Shown: one piece after another, positions 45,076-57,677 of the stretch
How the letters are laid out: every line of letters begins with the position of its first letter
Position numbering within the stretch: position 1 is the first letter of the stretch
Translations under genes and position numbers: made by a program
Notes under the pieces: model-generated
Databases searched by the model: none
What the model was told of the DNA's origin: nothing
Seen by the model: the letters and a program-made list of their open reading frames with translations, nothing else
Assembly: GCA_039090855.1 (NCBI GenBank)
Contig: CM077023.1
Coordinates: forward strand, 78,839,127-78,903,126
Direction of reading: 5' to 3'
From: Macrothele yani
Taxonomy: Eukaryota; Arthropoda; Arachnida; Araneae; Macrothelidae
DNA: 64,000 nucleotides

Positions 45076-47721
45076 TTTTTTTTTGTTTTTTTTTTTGTTT
45101 TTTTCTGCGAAGAGTGAATTTGTGAGCAAACTAGATAGGTGGAACAGCGAAAGAAGCGTTTGGGTTGTTTGTGCATGACGTTTCAGATTTCACGTGTGCT
45201 TCCAACTTCTTGCTCTTTAATAGATCCTTGAGAGCCCAATGAAAGATTAATGGACATATTTTTCACTCAGAGTTGAAATAGGGTAATCGTTAGGATTTCT
45301 TGAAAAAAGAGTGTGGGGAAGTATCACAGTGTTCGTTACATTGAACATTTCGTTGGATTATTTTCGTTAAAACGAATCTATTTTTAATTACAGGCTTCCG
45401 TGTGGAACACTGGAAAATTCGAAAGGAATTTGAATCGCAAGGAGAAATTACCCGCGTGTAAAAATTGTGCATCTTAAAATTATAGTACATGAAACAAGCT
45501 ATTAAAATAAACATAATTTTCCTCTATAGTCGAGTTATATTATGTGTTGCGCTGCGCATATGAATGCCAGAATTGCCTGGAAGAGAAGCGGTTTCCTTGA
45601 AAATTGTAATTCTGAAAAAGCTGGCTGAAATAAAAGTTTTGATTAATACACACATACACACGTGAACAACACACTGGTAGACATCAAATTGCTCACCAAA
45701 AAATTTCTCCAACAAAATTTTCCTCACCTATTTTCAGAATCTTTCAGAAATTCTCTAATTTCCGTGCTTCTCTTAAAATACGTTATAGCGATGACGAGAG
45801 AGAAAAAACGCAAAAATTTCTGTTTGTCAATGAAAGGTCTCTAAGGAAATAAAAACAGATAAGCTCTTTTAATGTGAAATTTATCTGCAATTCCTGTGCG
45901 GCAGTTTCCTTAATAAAACACTTGAAATCTTGTGAGCTTGAATGCCGTCAGAGATAAAACTAGGTAAACTGCTGCCATATAGACATCACGTGCGAATGCA
46001 AGTTTTGCCTCTAAACATAAAGGAATGCACTGATTACGAGCTACAAAATTCCTTATATGAAGTTTTGTTGTTTTTATTATAAAGAAAAAATAATTCAGAT
46101 TCTCTAATAGTTGTCGAATAAGCTCCTAAGACTGGCTCGCGCGATGTACGTGAAACCATTTTTTCCCCCTGTAACTGTTATCGTTAACTGTCTGGCTAGC
46201 GTGAAAGGTCCGAGCAATTTTGTTAATTTTCCTAGCAGTCGGTATTACAGTATTTGTAGTCTCGCCCACTGGCGGACTGGCTATCCACAAACGGCCCTGG
46301 AAGCTATTTTGTGCGGCCCATTTTTGAAAAAATTATCGAGGTATCCCATCCCTAAGAATACAGCATGTCAGCATTACGGTTTGCTGTGTAAAGGTCTTTT
46401 CAGCACAAATCTATGCATCATTGTAGTTTTGCTTCTGTTTTTTTTTTTATTGAGGCAATAATTAACAACATTTCACCCATTTTTCTGGGCGGCAAATCTC
46501 TTGTAAAATTTAACGTAAAAAAAAAATTACAAAATTACTTTCGTTGCTGAGAAGCAACAGACACGGTATGTTCTCTGAAAGAGACTGTCCAAGACTTTAT
46601 TCCATTCTTATGAATTTTACTGCGGTAACTGTATTCAGGATTTGCAATAGTTTCTTTGCTTTTGGTGAGAACGGAAACCCAAATGTTCCTAAAATTGATT
46701 TGGTTTTTAAGACTTACATTAATAAAATAATTAGCAAAAAGAAAAACTTCTTGAAAAAAGTGAAATGTCCAGAATTGCAAGATTTTCACTGCAAATTTAT
46801 AAGGTGAGAGAAATTAAGGAATGCGAAAATTACTTTTTTTTAATTATTTTCAGACGGGAAAAGGAATTCTTGCTGTACCTGAAACACTTTCCAGAACTAC
46901 AGTTCAAGAATCCGTGTAGCTGTAATGCTTAAAATGCAGTAAATCAGATACAGATCTCGCTAAAAAAAAAAAAAAAAAAGAAAAAGAAGAAGAAGAAGAT
47001 ATACATAAAAAAAATGAAGATATATAAAAAAAAAACAGCAACCAAAAGTTTTATCGTAGTGGTGAAATACATTAATGCACGCAATGAATCTGGAGTTTGT
47101 ATCCCAGGCTATTGATAGCATATTTGATTAGAATGTACTGATCATTTCACTACAAGTGCAACTGGCAAAGGCGGGCCGAGGTAGAGCCGTAGAGGACATC
47201 AGCCCAAAGAGATGGGAATTAAATTTGAAAGTCGATAAAGGGGAACTGGTATATCAAAAACAGTGTTTAGCTCAATAGAACACTTGCTACTAGTTTATTC
47301 ATTTATTTATTTTTTCCTGAAGCCTAAAGTAGTAAACAAACTTCTCCATTTTAGTATAACTTGGTATTCTTCTACGAGAATATTGAAGAACAAGTATAAA
47401 TACATACAGGTATACTTTTTTTTCTTCAGTTAACAAAAGGCCTTCCGGCCCAGAATACGGCTGCCCACCGTATATTCTCCTGGTATCCCGGAGGCCCAGT
47501 CCAGGCCTGGTCTCGTCCTTAGTACTTCGGCGGGCTTAGTCAAAGATTGACTTGGTGGCCCTATTACTAATTTTAACAGAAAAACGTGCATGGTTCTTAA
47601 TAGTTAAAAAACCAATTTTCAGTCAGATCGGGTAACATTTCCCTCTCAATGATAGGAAACTAAAATAAAAAAATTATATAAAAGTTACTGAATATATGAA
47701 GCAGTGTTCTGTAGCCTGTAA
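45076..47721. other. Long stretch with no gene or TE recognised
   Basis: AT-rich, with A-runs and a (GAA)n patch near 46,960-47,000. Short open frames have no family features. Confidence 0.45.
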
Positions 47722-47851
47722 TTATAACCCTTCGTTAGTCGACAGTGGGATTCTAACCCACATCTCCCAATTCCGGAGTGGCTATTCTGTCAATTGAACT
47801 ACACCGGCAGGCTTTTCGCTGCTTCACTGCCCGTTTGACTCATACGTCACG
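47722..47851 (-). mobile_element. Candidate solo LTR or SINE with tRNA-like domain
   Basis: Minus strand: starts near GTGACGTATGAG, contains GCCGGTGTAGTTCAATTGAC (box A-like), CTCCGGAATTGGGAG, GGGTTAGAATCCC (box B with one change), and ends CGAAGGGTTATA. The GTGACGTA start and TTATA end recall the TRIM LTR at 186-348. No second LTR nearby. Confidence 0.5.
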
Positions 47852-48759
47852 TTGTCCAAAATGCCGAATATGAAATCCGATTGAATTAGCAATTCTTAGA
47901 TGTTCTGCTTTTCACTCAACCCAGGAAACTTTTCCTGCCGTTTTGTTTATTGACTGCATCTTACTCCTTTTTTTACTGACGTTTTATTTGTAAAGCCAGT
48001 GGAAAAAATACCAACCTTCACTGCAAAGAAGGAAAATCAGAAAAGCTGTTTTTTTTTATCTTCACTTAATGGCATCCTAAAAAGATGTAGCCTACGAGAA
48101 GCAAAAGCAAAAAGTCGTACATCTACTGTGTTTCTTATAACCTTTTAAAGTTATTTGCTGTTCACAAATAATTTGCTAGGTTAGTTAACACCGGCACTCT
48201 TGGGTAAAGATAACAACAATACTAATACTTTCTAACGAACACAGGAATCGTAACTCAGAGAAAGAGCCCTTTCTAAGGCACTGGCGCAGCTAGTATTTCT
48301 GTTTCTTTAATTTTTTTCTTATGCCCGACTTAACTGAAAGCCGACCATGAGGGATTAATAAAAAAAATGGTAAGGATTTATGATTTTGTTTCTCCTATTT
48401 CACTTTTATACACAACTTTTACACTCTTTCATAACATTTGCTCATTTAGTAATTTAAATTTTATAAAGACCACTTATTTATTTAGATAAAACTATCATAA
48501 GTATTTAAAAATAAAAGGCTCCAGGTTAAAAAAGAAACCAAAGGAACACAAATCGAAATCCACCTTTCATCCAATACACAATCTAAGTCCTTATGGATCC
48601 AATAAAAAATTACATAAAATTTGTTATAATTAGTTCAGATTATTCATTCATACAGAATTTTCACATCAATTTTGTGAGGGGGGGAGGCTGACCAGGAAAA
48701 ACCGCCCGGAACAGGTTTTGTACAATTAATTTAGAATCACTCATTTAAGGAGCACTAAA
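47852..48759. other. No gene recognised
   Basis: AT-rich, no family features. Confidence 0.45.
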
Positions 48760-48761
48760 AG

Positions 48762-48860
48762 AATCTCATAGTGAAGTGATTCTTTAAAAAAATCACTTCA
48801 CTATTCTTTAAAAAAATCACTTCACTATTCTTTAAAAAAATCACTTCACTATTCTTTGGG
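48762..48860. repeat. 25-bp tandem repeat, ~3.5 copies
   Basis: ATCACTTCACTATTCTTTAA plus A-run is repeated with a 25-26 bp period. A partial inverse (AGTGAAGTGATT) lies at its left edge. Confidence 0.9.
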
Positions 48861-49304
48861 AAAAACACACAAAGAAAACATTTTTTTTTTCTGGGGGTGG
48901 CCCAAAGTATTGAATATTCGAAATGAAAAAAAAAACAAAAAAAAACACACACACACACATAGGAAAAAACATTTCCCAAAATATTGGGATCAAAATAACT
49001 CCGCCATATTGAAGCCCATTTGTAATTAATCATAAAATATATAGATATATAGATATTTAAAAATATATACAAATAAATTAAAAATAAGAAACTAATAACA
49101 AAAGACCAAGTGATGCCTAATGGGGCACGGCCCAGACCTCTGAGCCACCCCTACTGAAGGCGACACTGTATCCAAACTTCTCTATTCGCATGCAATAGCT
49201 GTTCAATTCCACTCGGAGAACTATGATTTCGTATTAACAAGTTAGTAAAATCATGCAATGCATTGATTATGATACTTTTTCCAACATACCAGAAGTACTT
49301 ACTC

Positions 49305-49770
49305 AAGTTATGAGGATAATAGCTGTGGAATAAATCTTGCTCCTGTGCCCTGACCTTTGACCACATTTCGATGATATTAAACAGAATTGGTTCAGTATAC
49401 CTCCGGAACAACATATAAAAGTTTTGTCGCAATAGAAGCCTTTTTAGTCAAGTTATGAGGATAATGGCTGTGGAATAAATCTCAGTCCTGTGCCTGACCT
49501 TTGACCCCATTTCAATTATATTGAACAGAACCGGTTCAGTATACTTCCGGAACAACATGATAACGTTTTATAGCAATCGAAGCATTTTTACGTAAGTTAT
49601 GATGCATAAGGGCGATGGAATGGATCCTGCTCCTATGTCTTGACCTTTGACCCCATTTCGCCCATTTTCAATAGGGTTCGTCCCCAGGTTGTCCGCTACC
49701 ACATAGTAAAATTTCATCGAAATCGAACCATTGTTACGCGAGTTATCGTGCTGTCCGACAGACGGACAAA
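49305..49770. repeat. ~145-bp modular tandem repeat ending in GACAGACGGACA
   Basis: Modules start AAGTTATGAGGATAAT at 49,305 and 49,450, a variant at 49,594 and a last partial at 49,740 (spacing 145, 144, 146). Each holds CCTGACCTTTGACC and, in most, TTCAGTATACYTCCGGAACA. The array ends in CCGACAGACGGACAAAGC. The layout parallels the CTCF-like element, but the sequence is different. Confidence 0.85.
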
Positions 49771-50399
49771 GCTGGAGCAACCTGCGGTTGGAAAGCGTAA
49801 ATAACACAATTTCAAATAAACACAACTCGTCGTAACGTATAACCCAAGACCAACTACAATTGACAGAGTATTTCATATCATTGAGTCGCAGATAACATTT
49901 GTTTGACAGGTTCGCTTTTCACCTTGTTCTCTCTGCATCGAGCTAAATGTTAAATTTACTCTCTGATTAGCAGCCAACCATTGCAAAAACATCGGAGAAA
50001 CTTAGCGGTTTCGATAAAACGTTCAGAATTGAAAACGAGAAAAAAAAACTGAAAAGGAAAATTAAAATAGTAATATCTTTAAAAAAAATCACGGCACAGT
50101 CTTTTCAGTAATTTTCTTTCTTTTTTTCAAAGAAATACAGATTAAAAATTGGGTGGCAGTAAAAGTCCACGTTTTTCCTTATAAAGCAATTATTCGATTA
50201 TTGTTTCTGAGGTCTCAGATAGCTCGAACTTTTTTGAACCGCTTCTTGCCCAGCGAAAACGCTTTGAAAGGATGAACTTGATGTTACAAAATCGTCCGTA
50301 CCATTGCAGTCTTCGATTTGAGTATTGCTCCAGAATTGACAATGAGCTTGCGTCTACACTAAATAACTAGTTTCTAGTGTTCCACGATCTAGTAATATT

Positions 50400-50665
50400 A
50401 CGGTAAAGTAGGAATGTCGTGCATAAGAAATATGCTATGGTAAAGTTGTAAGTTGAGGAACGATTAAAACTTTAATGAAGAATAAGTGTTTCATGGTAAA
50501 GTGGGGAAATTATGAAGAATAACTGTGCCATGATATGAAATGGAAACACCATGAAGAATAAGCATACCGCCTCGGTAAAGTAGGAATATCATGATGAAAA
50601 ATATGCCATATTAAAGTGGGGTTTTCGTAAATTATAAACATGCCAAAATGAAAAATGCTGCCACT
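50400..50665. repeat. Degenerate short tandem repeat
   Basis: GGTAAAGTRGG and ATGAAGAATAA recur several times with 36-53 bp spacing (50,402; 50,440; 50,493; 50,575). Non-coding. Confidence 0.6.
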
Positions 50666-50718
50666 ATATCTCGTGTTATTATTTTTTGGAAGAATAATAA
50701 TCATTTGCATCTAAGAAA

Positions 50719-50866
50719 CGCGAAAACACAAATTTGTCGGTGACGAGGGTCGAACGTCACCTCCTCGCTCCGGAACCAGTTGTTTTAACCTACTAAACTG
50801 CTCGGACGGAATGTATCGCTGCAGATTTGTCGTCTTAACACGTGCTTCACTTCTGTAGTACGTCAC
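50719..50866 (-). mobile_element. Solo LTR of the TRIM family
   Basis: Minus strand: TGTGACGTACTACAGAAGTGA, then AAGACGACAAATCTGCAGCG as in copy II, an eroded tRNA-like part (GTCCGAGCAGTTTAGTAGG), and end ACAAATTTGTGTTTTCG. No PBS or second LTR. It follows the copy II subfamily. Confidence 0.75.
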
Positions 50867-52489
50867 AAAAAAAAAAAAAAAAAAAAGGAATCACCCTTCT
50901 CTAGTTTAAGGATTTCAGTTATACAGAACCGAGAATATGAGCGAACATAACCCCCACGTGTTATGTAAAGAGTGCCCGAACCGGGCCCAAAATTACTTGC
51001 ACCCTAGGTCACAAGATGAGGCAGAATACAAATATCATGGTGAAGTAGAAACGTTATCATTGAATTACACATGAATATATTTGCTCTTGTCAACAAAGGC
51101 TTTCACTCGCAGGGTGAAAAAACGAATTAAAAACAGAACAAAATATGCACTTATTAGCTTAAATATGAATTTGTGGAATTAAAAAAATGGACCAGACATA
51201 AATCTCGTTGAATCTCGTTGTGGCATTTTCGGGATGCAATATAAATGCAATGTATATGAATTAAAATTATGGCCATCAGTTCTGCTTCTTGGCTTTAATT
51301 GATATTATTTCAGTTATTTTCGATTGAAATCGCATTCGTCGCAATGTAATTAAATTTCATGGAATACAGCTAATGTCGTATGCAAATTAGAGGCTAGACT
51401 AAACAAAAACTTTTCTGTAAACTGTTGAGAAATGTAGTTATGTAGTGACCATAAAGTTAAAAACCTTTGCCTAGAATGAATTTGAGAATTAAAAAGGACG
51501 GTCTTTTACATACAACGGTTCAAAAAAGCAAAAAGATATTGTGATAACACCAATAAAGGTCACTGCGGGTTGAAGTACTAGTGCATCAATATAAGGTACT
51601 GAGAAAATTTGCAGAGGATCTTCAAAAACGCCTGATTTTAATGAATACTGTATTTCTAAAACCTTGAATATTTTAACCTTAATTCTGCATACACATTTCA
51701 GTGCTTTCTACTAAGGTTTATTTCATTTTTATTTATTTATTTATTTTCTGGTTAAGTGATTAGGAGCATCAAGATATCGTATCTTTGATTTAAAAGCAAG
51801 GGAAATGACCAGTTTGGACACCGACGAGTAAGAATAATAAAAGCTTAGGAATATCTGCATATTTCCTGTTTTCAGTTATGGCCTTACAGCGAATGGTGAA
51901 TTTTACGATCGTGTGCGGTGACCGCGAACTGGCGTACCATTCGGCCGAAGCCACTCATCTGCGGAGGCCGCAGCCCAACTCAGAGATTCCACAGAGATGA
52001 GGTCTGCCCACCTGTCACAATTACCTTAGCTTTGGTTTCAGCCTTCCTCATGTACTCTTTCCTAATCGTTCTTTCTCCCATGGTGATCATCCTTCGACGT
52101 GCCCTAGAACAGTGATACACAGCGAGGAAAATCCCAGAGTACAGGGGAGAGAAACAACAACAACAAAAAATAAGCTCCCACAGGTGAGACATTTTTTGCT
52201 CTTTTTACTCCTTTTTTATTATTATTATTATTATGCTACAGCATAACAAGCTATACATTCCTAAATTTCTAGAGCTAAATTTACCCAAGCAATATCAATT
52301 ACGTTCTTGCAAGAGAGGAATTTTTCTTTACTGATTTTTCAAAAATGTTCGTAGCTCGTAAGAGTTTATCAAAAATAAATTTTAACTAAATGGAAAGAGA
52401 AGTATCTGTCCCTCTCTATATGTTATATCAATATGTTAAACTTTCAAGAAAATAATTATGAATGTTAAATATACTTGTTTTCACAGGGA
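50867..52489. other. No gene recognised
   Basis: Starts with an A-run; otherwise AT-rich with an (ATT)n patch at ~52,215. No protein family recognised. Confidence 0.45.
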
Positions 52490-52680
52490 AGAATCTTTTC
52501 TTCTGCTGATGGGGGTCATCGATTTCTTTGAACATATAAAAGTAGTCTCCCACCCCAAATTAGGGGACTCTGGATCCAAGGAAGGAAAGGATCCAGTCCC
52601 CGTTGAGCATACGCAAGACCCATGTCTCATCCAGGGCTCGGTCCCTGTCACAGATGGAGCTATTGGCTAAAGGTCCTCAC
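52490..52680 (-). mobile_element. Diverged SINE-A
   Basis: Reverse-orientation body traces: CACCCCAAATTAGGGGACTCTGG, CAAGGAAGGAAAGGATCC, CATGTCTCATCCAGGGCTCGG. Head eroded. Confidence 0.6.
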
Positions 52681-52887
52681 TTCCAGATATTCGGGGGACG
52701 ACCAAACCAAGGCTATAAAATTATCACGACAGTTACAATATTTTAAAGATTTGTTTTAATAAGAATGTAATCTTCTATTTCTAATTACTGAGTTCTGAGA
52801 TCTGCAGGAATTTCTGAGTTTCATTAATTCATTAATCCTGGAATACCATATGTATTTGCGAGAAGTCTCACCAAATCATTTTGCTTC

Positions 52888-52888
52888 G

Positions 52889-52920
<32 letters not shown>

Positions 52921-52962
52921 TCTTTACGTATTACCTTCTTTTTTTCTTTTTTTTTTTTTTTG
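52888..52962. repeat. Two long T-runs
   Basis: About 29 T at 52,890 and ~17 T at 52,945, low complexity. Confidence 0.9.
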
Positions 52963-53150
52963 GTTATCACACATTATCATTTAAAGTCGATCAGTGGTTT
53001 ATACAATGCATGGCCAGTGTAATGGAATTCGCATGTAAAAGACATAGCCATGCACCTGACGTGAAAATTATGACAGCAAATGAATAAAACAAAAACAGAA
53101 GCAGACTCAGTATATGTTAAGGAGGGTATAATCCAAGTTTTCATGTCGAT

Positions 53151-53640
53151 ATGAAATATTTTATTCTGTTTGCTTTGAATATTCTATCGATTCCCGCATG
53201 TATTATGCGGAATATTTTTTCTTTCATTGATTTATCTGTGGTACTGGTGAATTCCGACCTACATCTGTTTCTGGATGGGAGATGGGTCAAAACACTATGA
53301 GGAAGCAACAATGCTTCGACTAGCAAAAATCTCAGGATGTTCAGATTCCTAAGCTATATTTGCTTAGTCTCATTTGCTTGGAACTTCACTGTCCTGGGTG
53401 CTGTAACGGTTAGCATACTCGAACAGAAATCGGGAGACAATGTTCGATTTCCGCTCCAGCGCGATGAAATTTCCAAGTTTTCTGAGAAATGTTACATGGA
53501 TAACCAGTAAGTGTTACAAGCAAATGCATATTCAAAGCAAACAGAATTTATATTCTGTTTGCTTTGAATATTCTATCGATTTCCCGCATGTGTTATGAGG
53601 AATATTTCTTCCTTCATTAATTTATCTGTGGTAATATGAA
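53151..53640. repeat. Direct duplication of a ~95-bp unit
   Basis: TTCTGTTTGCTTTGAATATT followed by CTATCGATT...CCCGCATG occurs at 53,164 and 53,554, continuing through ATTTATCTGTGGTA with few changes. The ~300 bp between include a weak tRNA-like stretch (53,400-53,470). Confidence 0.8.
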
Positions 53641-53794
53641 ATATTGTTTTGCATTAAAACATTGATGCTGCGTTTTCATAGCAAAAGGCAATACAGAGAT
53701 GATGCTCAACATATTTTAAAATTAAATTATCTCTGAGAGAACCGATTGCCTCAGCTCCACTCATAAAAAAATCTTTTTTGAAAGTCCCCGCGGT

Positions 53795-55052
53795 CAGTGG
53801 CGTACCGAAAAAACTCGAGCACCCTCCCCCCCCCCCCCATATCTTCGAAGCCCTTTTGCGAAAATTTATTAGCTTTGGATGACTGAAATTTTTAAATTTC
53901 ATACTATTAACTATGTGTTACGGGCGTTTTAATAATTCAATTTTTTTGGAACCTCCAGGTTTTTTCATAAAACCAAAAGTACTGCGCTTTATTGCGCGTA
54001 ACATAAGTGCTCACGTGGTAATTAAAATGACGGCTCAAATTTTATACCAATAAAAAAATACTAGAAAGCAGTTACGTCACACATCATGCAAATTTCTTTC
54101 TTTCGGTGCCGCCCGGTGGCGCAGTGGTCTGAGCGATGGCTTATGACTTATTCGTTCGAGAAGGGTCCGGGTTCGAATCCCGGTGAGGCATGGATGTTCT
54201 GTTTGTTTTTCGACACTGCGTCTCTCCCTTCCCTGAAACCAGCGACCTAAATTAAGGACGGACGATTGCTTATAGCCCATTGAGTTCCTCACGGTGTCGT
54301 TAAACCTTCAATAAAAAAAAAATGTTTTTTCAGCAAACCATCCGCTTTGAAATGCCTCACGGTCCCACACAAAACCCGTAACTGCCGTGTGACAGTGTCC
54401 CATGACCTTTTCCGATTTATACGAAAATACAGAACGTACTGTAAGTAAGCAAATAAACAAGTAAGAATTGTGACACAAAAAAAAGTAAAGCTACTCAAAT
54501 CATTTACTCTTGAATGTAAAAAACATAATGCCACAACTTTTACTATGTTTTGCACATAGTTAAAAAAAAATTTCTCTTGATACTGTTATAAAAAAAATGA
54601 CATGTCTATTTTTTCGTCCTCGCGAAGAATATATTTTAGTTCATTATATTCTGATGGATGCGTAGTTATGTGCAAACAATTGTAATACCCGGTATCCTCA
54701 TTGGCATAATAATTTCAAAATGACATTTCTTTCACATTCTCTTTCTTATAAACATGTATAGGAGCTGTTCTTATGACTGTGAAAAGGGGCCTCAAGTTGT
54801 CTGGAAGAGCTGATGCTTTTCCGCCATACAGTTAATAAATTAAAACCGCGAGAAATAAAAAATCAAAAAAAATCTTCTTAATGCTTCATTCAAAGCTGCT
54901 CTCAAAAAGGCCTTCTATTTTTTTAACCAGTTTCATATAAAATTTCAACAAAATATTTTGTAAAATCTTTTTGTTGAGGCCAGAGACCCTCTTTGCCATG
55001 AGCCCCCCACCCCCGCGATGCGGATGTTGCGGCGGCTATCAGTACGCCCCTG
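53795..55052. mobile_element. Non-autonomous hAT-like element
   Basis: Ends CAGTGGCGTACCG and CAGGGGCGTACTG (right end read as complement), as in hAT TIRs. Flanking octamers CCCGCGGT (53,787-53,794) and GCCACGGT (55,053-55,060) match at 6 of 8, fitting the 8-bp hAT duplication. No transposase is seen. A SINE-A lies inside. Confidence 0.78.
54108..54322 (+). mobile_element. SINE-A inside the hAT-like element
   Basis: GCCGCCCGGTGGCGCAGTGG head, box B GGTTCGAATCCCGG, complete body to GTGTCGTTAAACCTTCAAT and an A-tail. Confidence 0.86.
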
Positions 55053-55174
55053 GCCACGGTGGTGTTGACGATAAAAAAAAACAAAAAAAAACAACAACTT
55101 GGAAATGTTAGTCATTGACACCCCTAAAATCAGAACTTCGTATTACGTTTTCTGCGAATTCTAGTTTTCTTTTA

Positions 55175-55395
55175 AGAACAGCGACATACTCAGGATCTCC
55201 AGATGGGCACGTCTAGCCGTCGGACCCCATGGTACTAGCTCCCCGGTTAATAAGGGCGTCTTCTTCATCACTACCTCGCTTCCGTATGTCTTTCCTGTCG
55301 GGCATTCTAACCCAAATCTCCTAGCTTCTTACTTCTAAGGGTTGATTAAGACCTGGAGTAAGACACTCCGTTCCTGAAATCCTCTACATAAATCT
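55175..55395 (+). mobile_element. 5'-truncated SINE-B
   Basis: Lacks the tRNA-like head. It starts near GATGGGCACGTCTAGCCGTC and continues AAGGGCGTCTTC, CCTCGCTTCCGTATG, TCTAAGGGTTGATTAAGACC, CCTCTACATA as in the dimer at 878-1,497. Confidence 0.82.
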
Positions 55396-55667
55396 CTAAA
55401 AACTCCCTCTTTTAATCTTAGATGCCCAGAGGGTTACGTATATAACCTCAGAGAGTAGGGTCCCGCACTTTCATTCATCTCCATTTCCGGTAAAAAGTTG
55501 AATTCAGTTTCGAGTAAGATGTTCCCCCAGTTCAATAATGTTAATCTCGTTCACCCTCGGCAGACGAATTTCTTTTGAAGGTTGGAAAAATTTATCATGA
55601 AATCGAACACGGTGTAGTTCACTTTTCTATTATACATAAAAAGGCCAGTTCTCTGTCTTCTAAATTC

Positions 55668-55690
55668 ATCTCTCTCTCTCTCTCTCTCTG
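55668..55690. repeat. (CT)n microsatellite
   Basis: About 11 CT units. Confidence 0.95.
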
Positions 55691-56035
55691 CGTCAGAGAG
55701 ACATGACAATACAATCTGAATTTTACTTAACAGCGCAGTAGGAATGCTCACTAAAACATATATTTAAAGCATCATATAGCATCATACAAACTAAACACTA
55801 ACAAATGAACTGTAACTTTTATAAGTCGTGCAGGTGCATCTTTTCATACTTATGTCACGAAAGATTTATGGCGAAAATAACAGATGTATGGAGCCTAGAG
55901 TTGGCAAAAGTTTTGTGTGACTCGACCTATCTTTCAGTTCATGGGTACAATCTTCAACAACTTTAGTTACTTCGAATGCTCTTGGGAAAATGACCTAAAA
56001 ATGTCCGACAAACCATACTTAAAACATTCATTTGT

Positions 56036-56240
56036 TTTCTGGGTTTAACGACTACTATGAGCGACTCTTAAGGCTGCAGGAAGTCGCCTGTCCCTAACTT
56101 GGGGTCACTGGGACCAGGAAGAGGAAAGAGCTGATGGCTTCGTCAGACAAGCATAACGCCCACGGCTTATCCGGGACTCGAGCCCATCTCGAACGGATGG
56201 TCAGAAGCTGGCGCTTCAGACTACTCAACCACCGGGGAAG
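56036..56240 (-). mobile_element. SINE-A
   Basis: Minus strand head CCCCGGTGGTTGAGTAGTC, GGGCTCGAGTCCCGG box B-like, and body to GTCGTTAAACCC. Moderately diverged. Confidence 0.78.
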
Positions 56241-56752
56241 GGAGGGGCTATTTGGATTTAGCTCCAGTTGTATAGTGAATTGCAAATATGTCTAATATGT
56301 CTATTAGAACTGTCCCTCTCTTTCTCAAGAGCTAATGAACTTAAAAATCTTAAATATTTAAACGTAGGGAATTAATTTGTTATTTTAAAACGTGCTTATT
56401 ACGTGAATCATTATTCAGTGTTTACGAACTAGTCCGCACAGAACCTTCAGATGTTAATAAAACTCAATAACAAAATATTGTCACTACAGAGGATAATCTT
56501 GTAGAGTAATTGGAAAATATTTGATGTTAAATTTTAACACGTTAAAGTGAGCACCGTAACTTTTCTCAGCTCGCTTTTCAACGAAGCTTTTGGTTTCCTG
56601 TTTTTAGTATGAGGGTTTAACGACCACCGTGAGCAACTCAGTGGGCTATATACAGGCGCCCGTCCTTAATTTAGGGTCACGGGTTCCAGGGAAGGGAAGA
56701 GAGCTAGCGCCGTAAGACAAACACAACATCCATGCCTCACTGGGATTCGAAC

Positions 56753-57677
56753 CAGAGATGGAAACGGGTCAACGGGTCGACAATTTCTTCTGGGTCAAAC
56801 GGGTCGGGTCAAGGTGTTTCTGACCCGGTTTTATTTCCGTTTTATTTTTTAAAAGAACAAAAAAATTCAAAGAACCCTTCACAGGAACTTGCTGAGAAGG
56901 GTAAAGAAATGGGGTTAAAAATGAACTTTCAGAAGACAAAACTAAAGTACAATGCTTTCACAACAAATGAAGACTTATAAGTTGATGAGGAAAAGCTGGA
57001 GATAACCAATTCCTACATTTACCTTGGGCAGCAGATATCAAGCAAAGGTCACATTGATGAAGAAATTAATTAGCATAAAAAAACTTGGTTGGAAAGCTTT
57101 TGGAAGAAACAGTACAATTTTTAAGAGCAATGTGTCATTATGTCTTAAAAGAAAAGTGTTTAATCAATGCATCCTTCCAGTGCTTACGTACGCAGTAGAG
57201 ACGTGGATCATAACTAAAAAAGACATACAAAGACTGCAGACAACTGAAAGAAGCATGGAGAGGTGCAAGATTGGTGTAACCAAGAAAGATAAAAAGAGGA
57301 ACTCGTGGATAAGGAAAATGACAAGAGTGAAAGACATGACGATCACATAAAATCCCTGAAATGGCAATGGGCTGGACATATTTCAAGGAGAACGGACCAC
57401 CTATGAACAACCAAATTTTAGATTGGATTCCAAGGGACAGGAAAAGACCCAGAAAAAATATCACGTTGGAAGTGGGTAGATGGAAGAGACTGGCCCAAGA
57501 CATTCCGTTGTTGAAGAAACTTGGGAGACCTTCATTCAGCAGAGGATTGACAATGATGACGATGAATTCGAATTTATCGTCAGCAGAGGATTGACAATGA
57601 TGACGATGAATTCGAATTTATCGTTCAAAGCAGATTTGTTCGGGTCCACCAAAATTTTTGACCCGTTTCCAACTCTG
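56753..57677. mobile_element. hAT-like element inserted in SINE-A and carrying a LINE fragment
   Basis: TIRs CAGAGATGGAAACGGGTCA and CAGAGTTGGAAACGGGTCA (right complement). Flanking octamers ATTCGAAC (56,745-56,752) and GCTCGAAC (57,678-57,685) match at 6 of 8. The outer ~125 and ~50 bp are rich in ACGGGTC repeats; the middle is LINE sequence. Confidence 0.83.
56880..57624 (+). pseudogene. RTE-type LINE 3' fragment, copy 4
   Basis: From ELAEKGKEMGLKMNFQKTK (56,886) through ILPVLTYAVETWIITKKDIQRLQTTERSMERC (~57,170-57,265) to the LINE end, with frameshifts. The last ~42 bp (CAGAGGATTGACAATGATGA onward) are tandemly duplicated at 57,540 and 57,582. TTCAAAG on both sides (56,867 and 57,624) may be its target duplication within the hAT element. 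Confidence 0.82.

Noticed and set aside
52881..53087. Phe-rich small protein
   Set aside because: Translation of poly-T runs.
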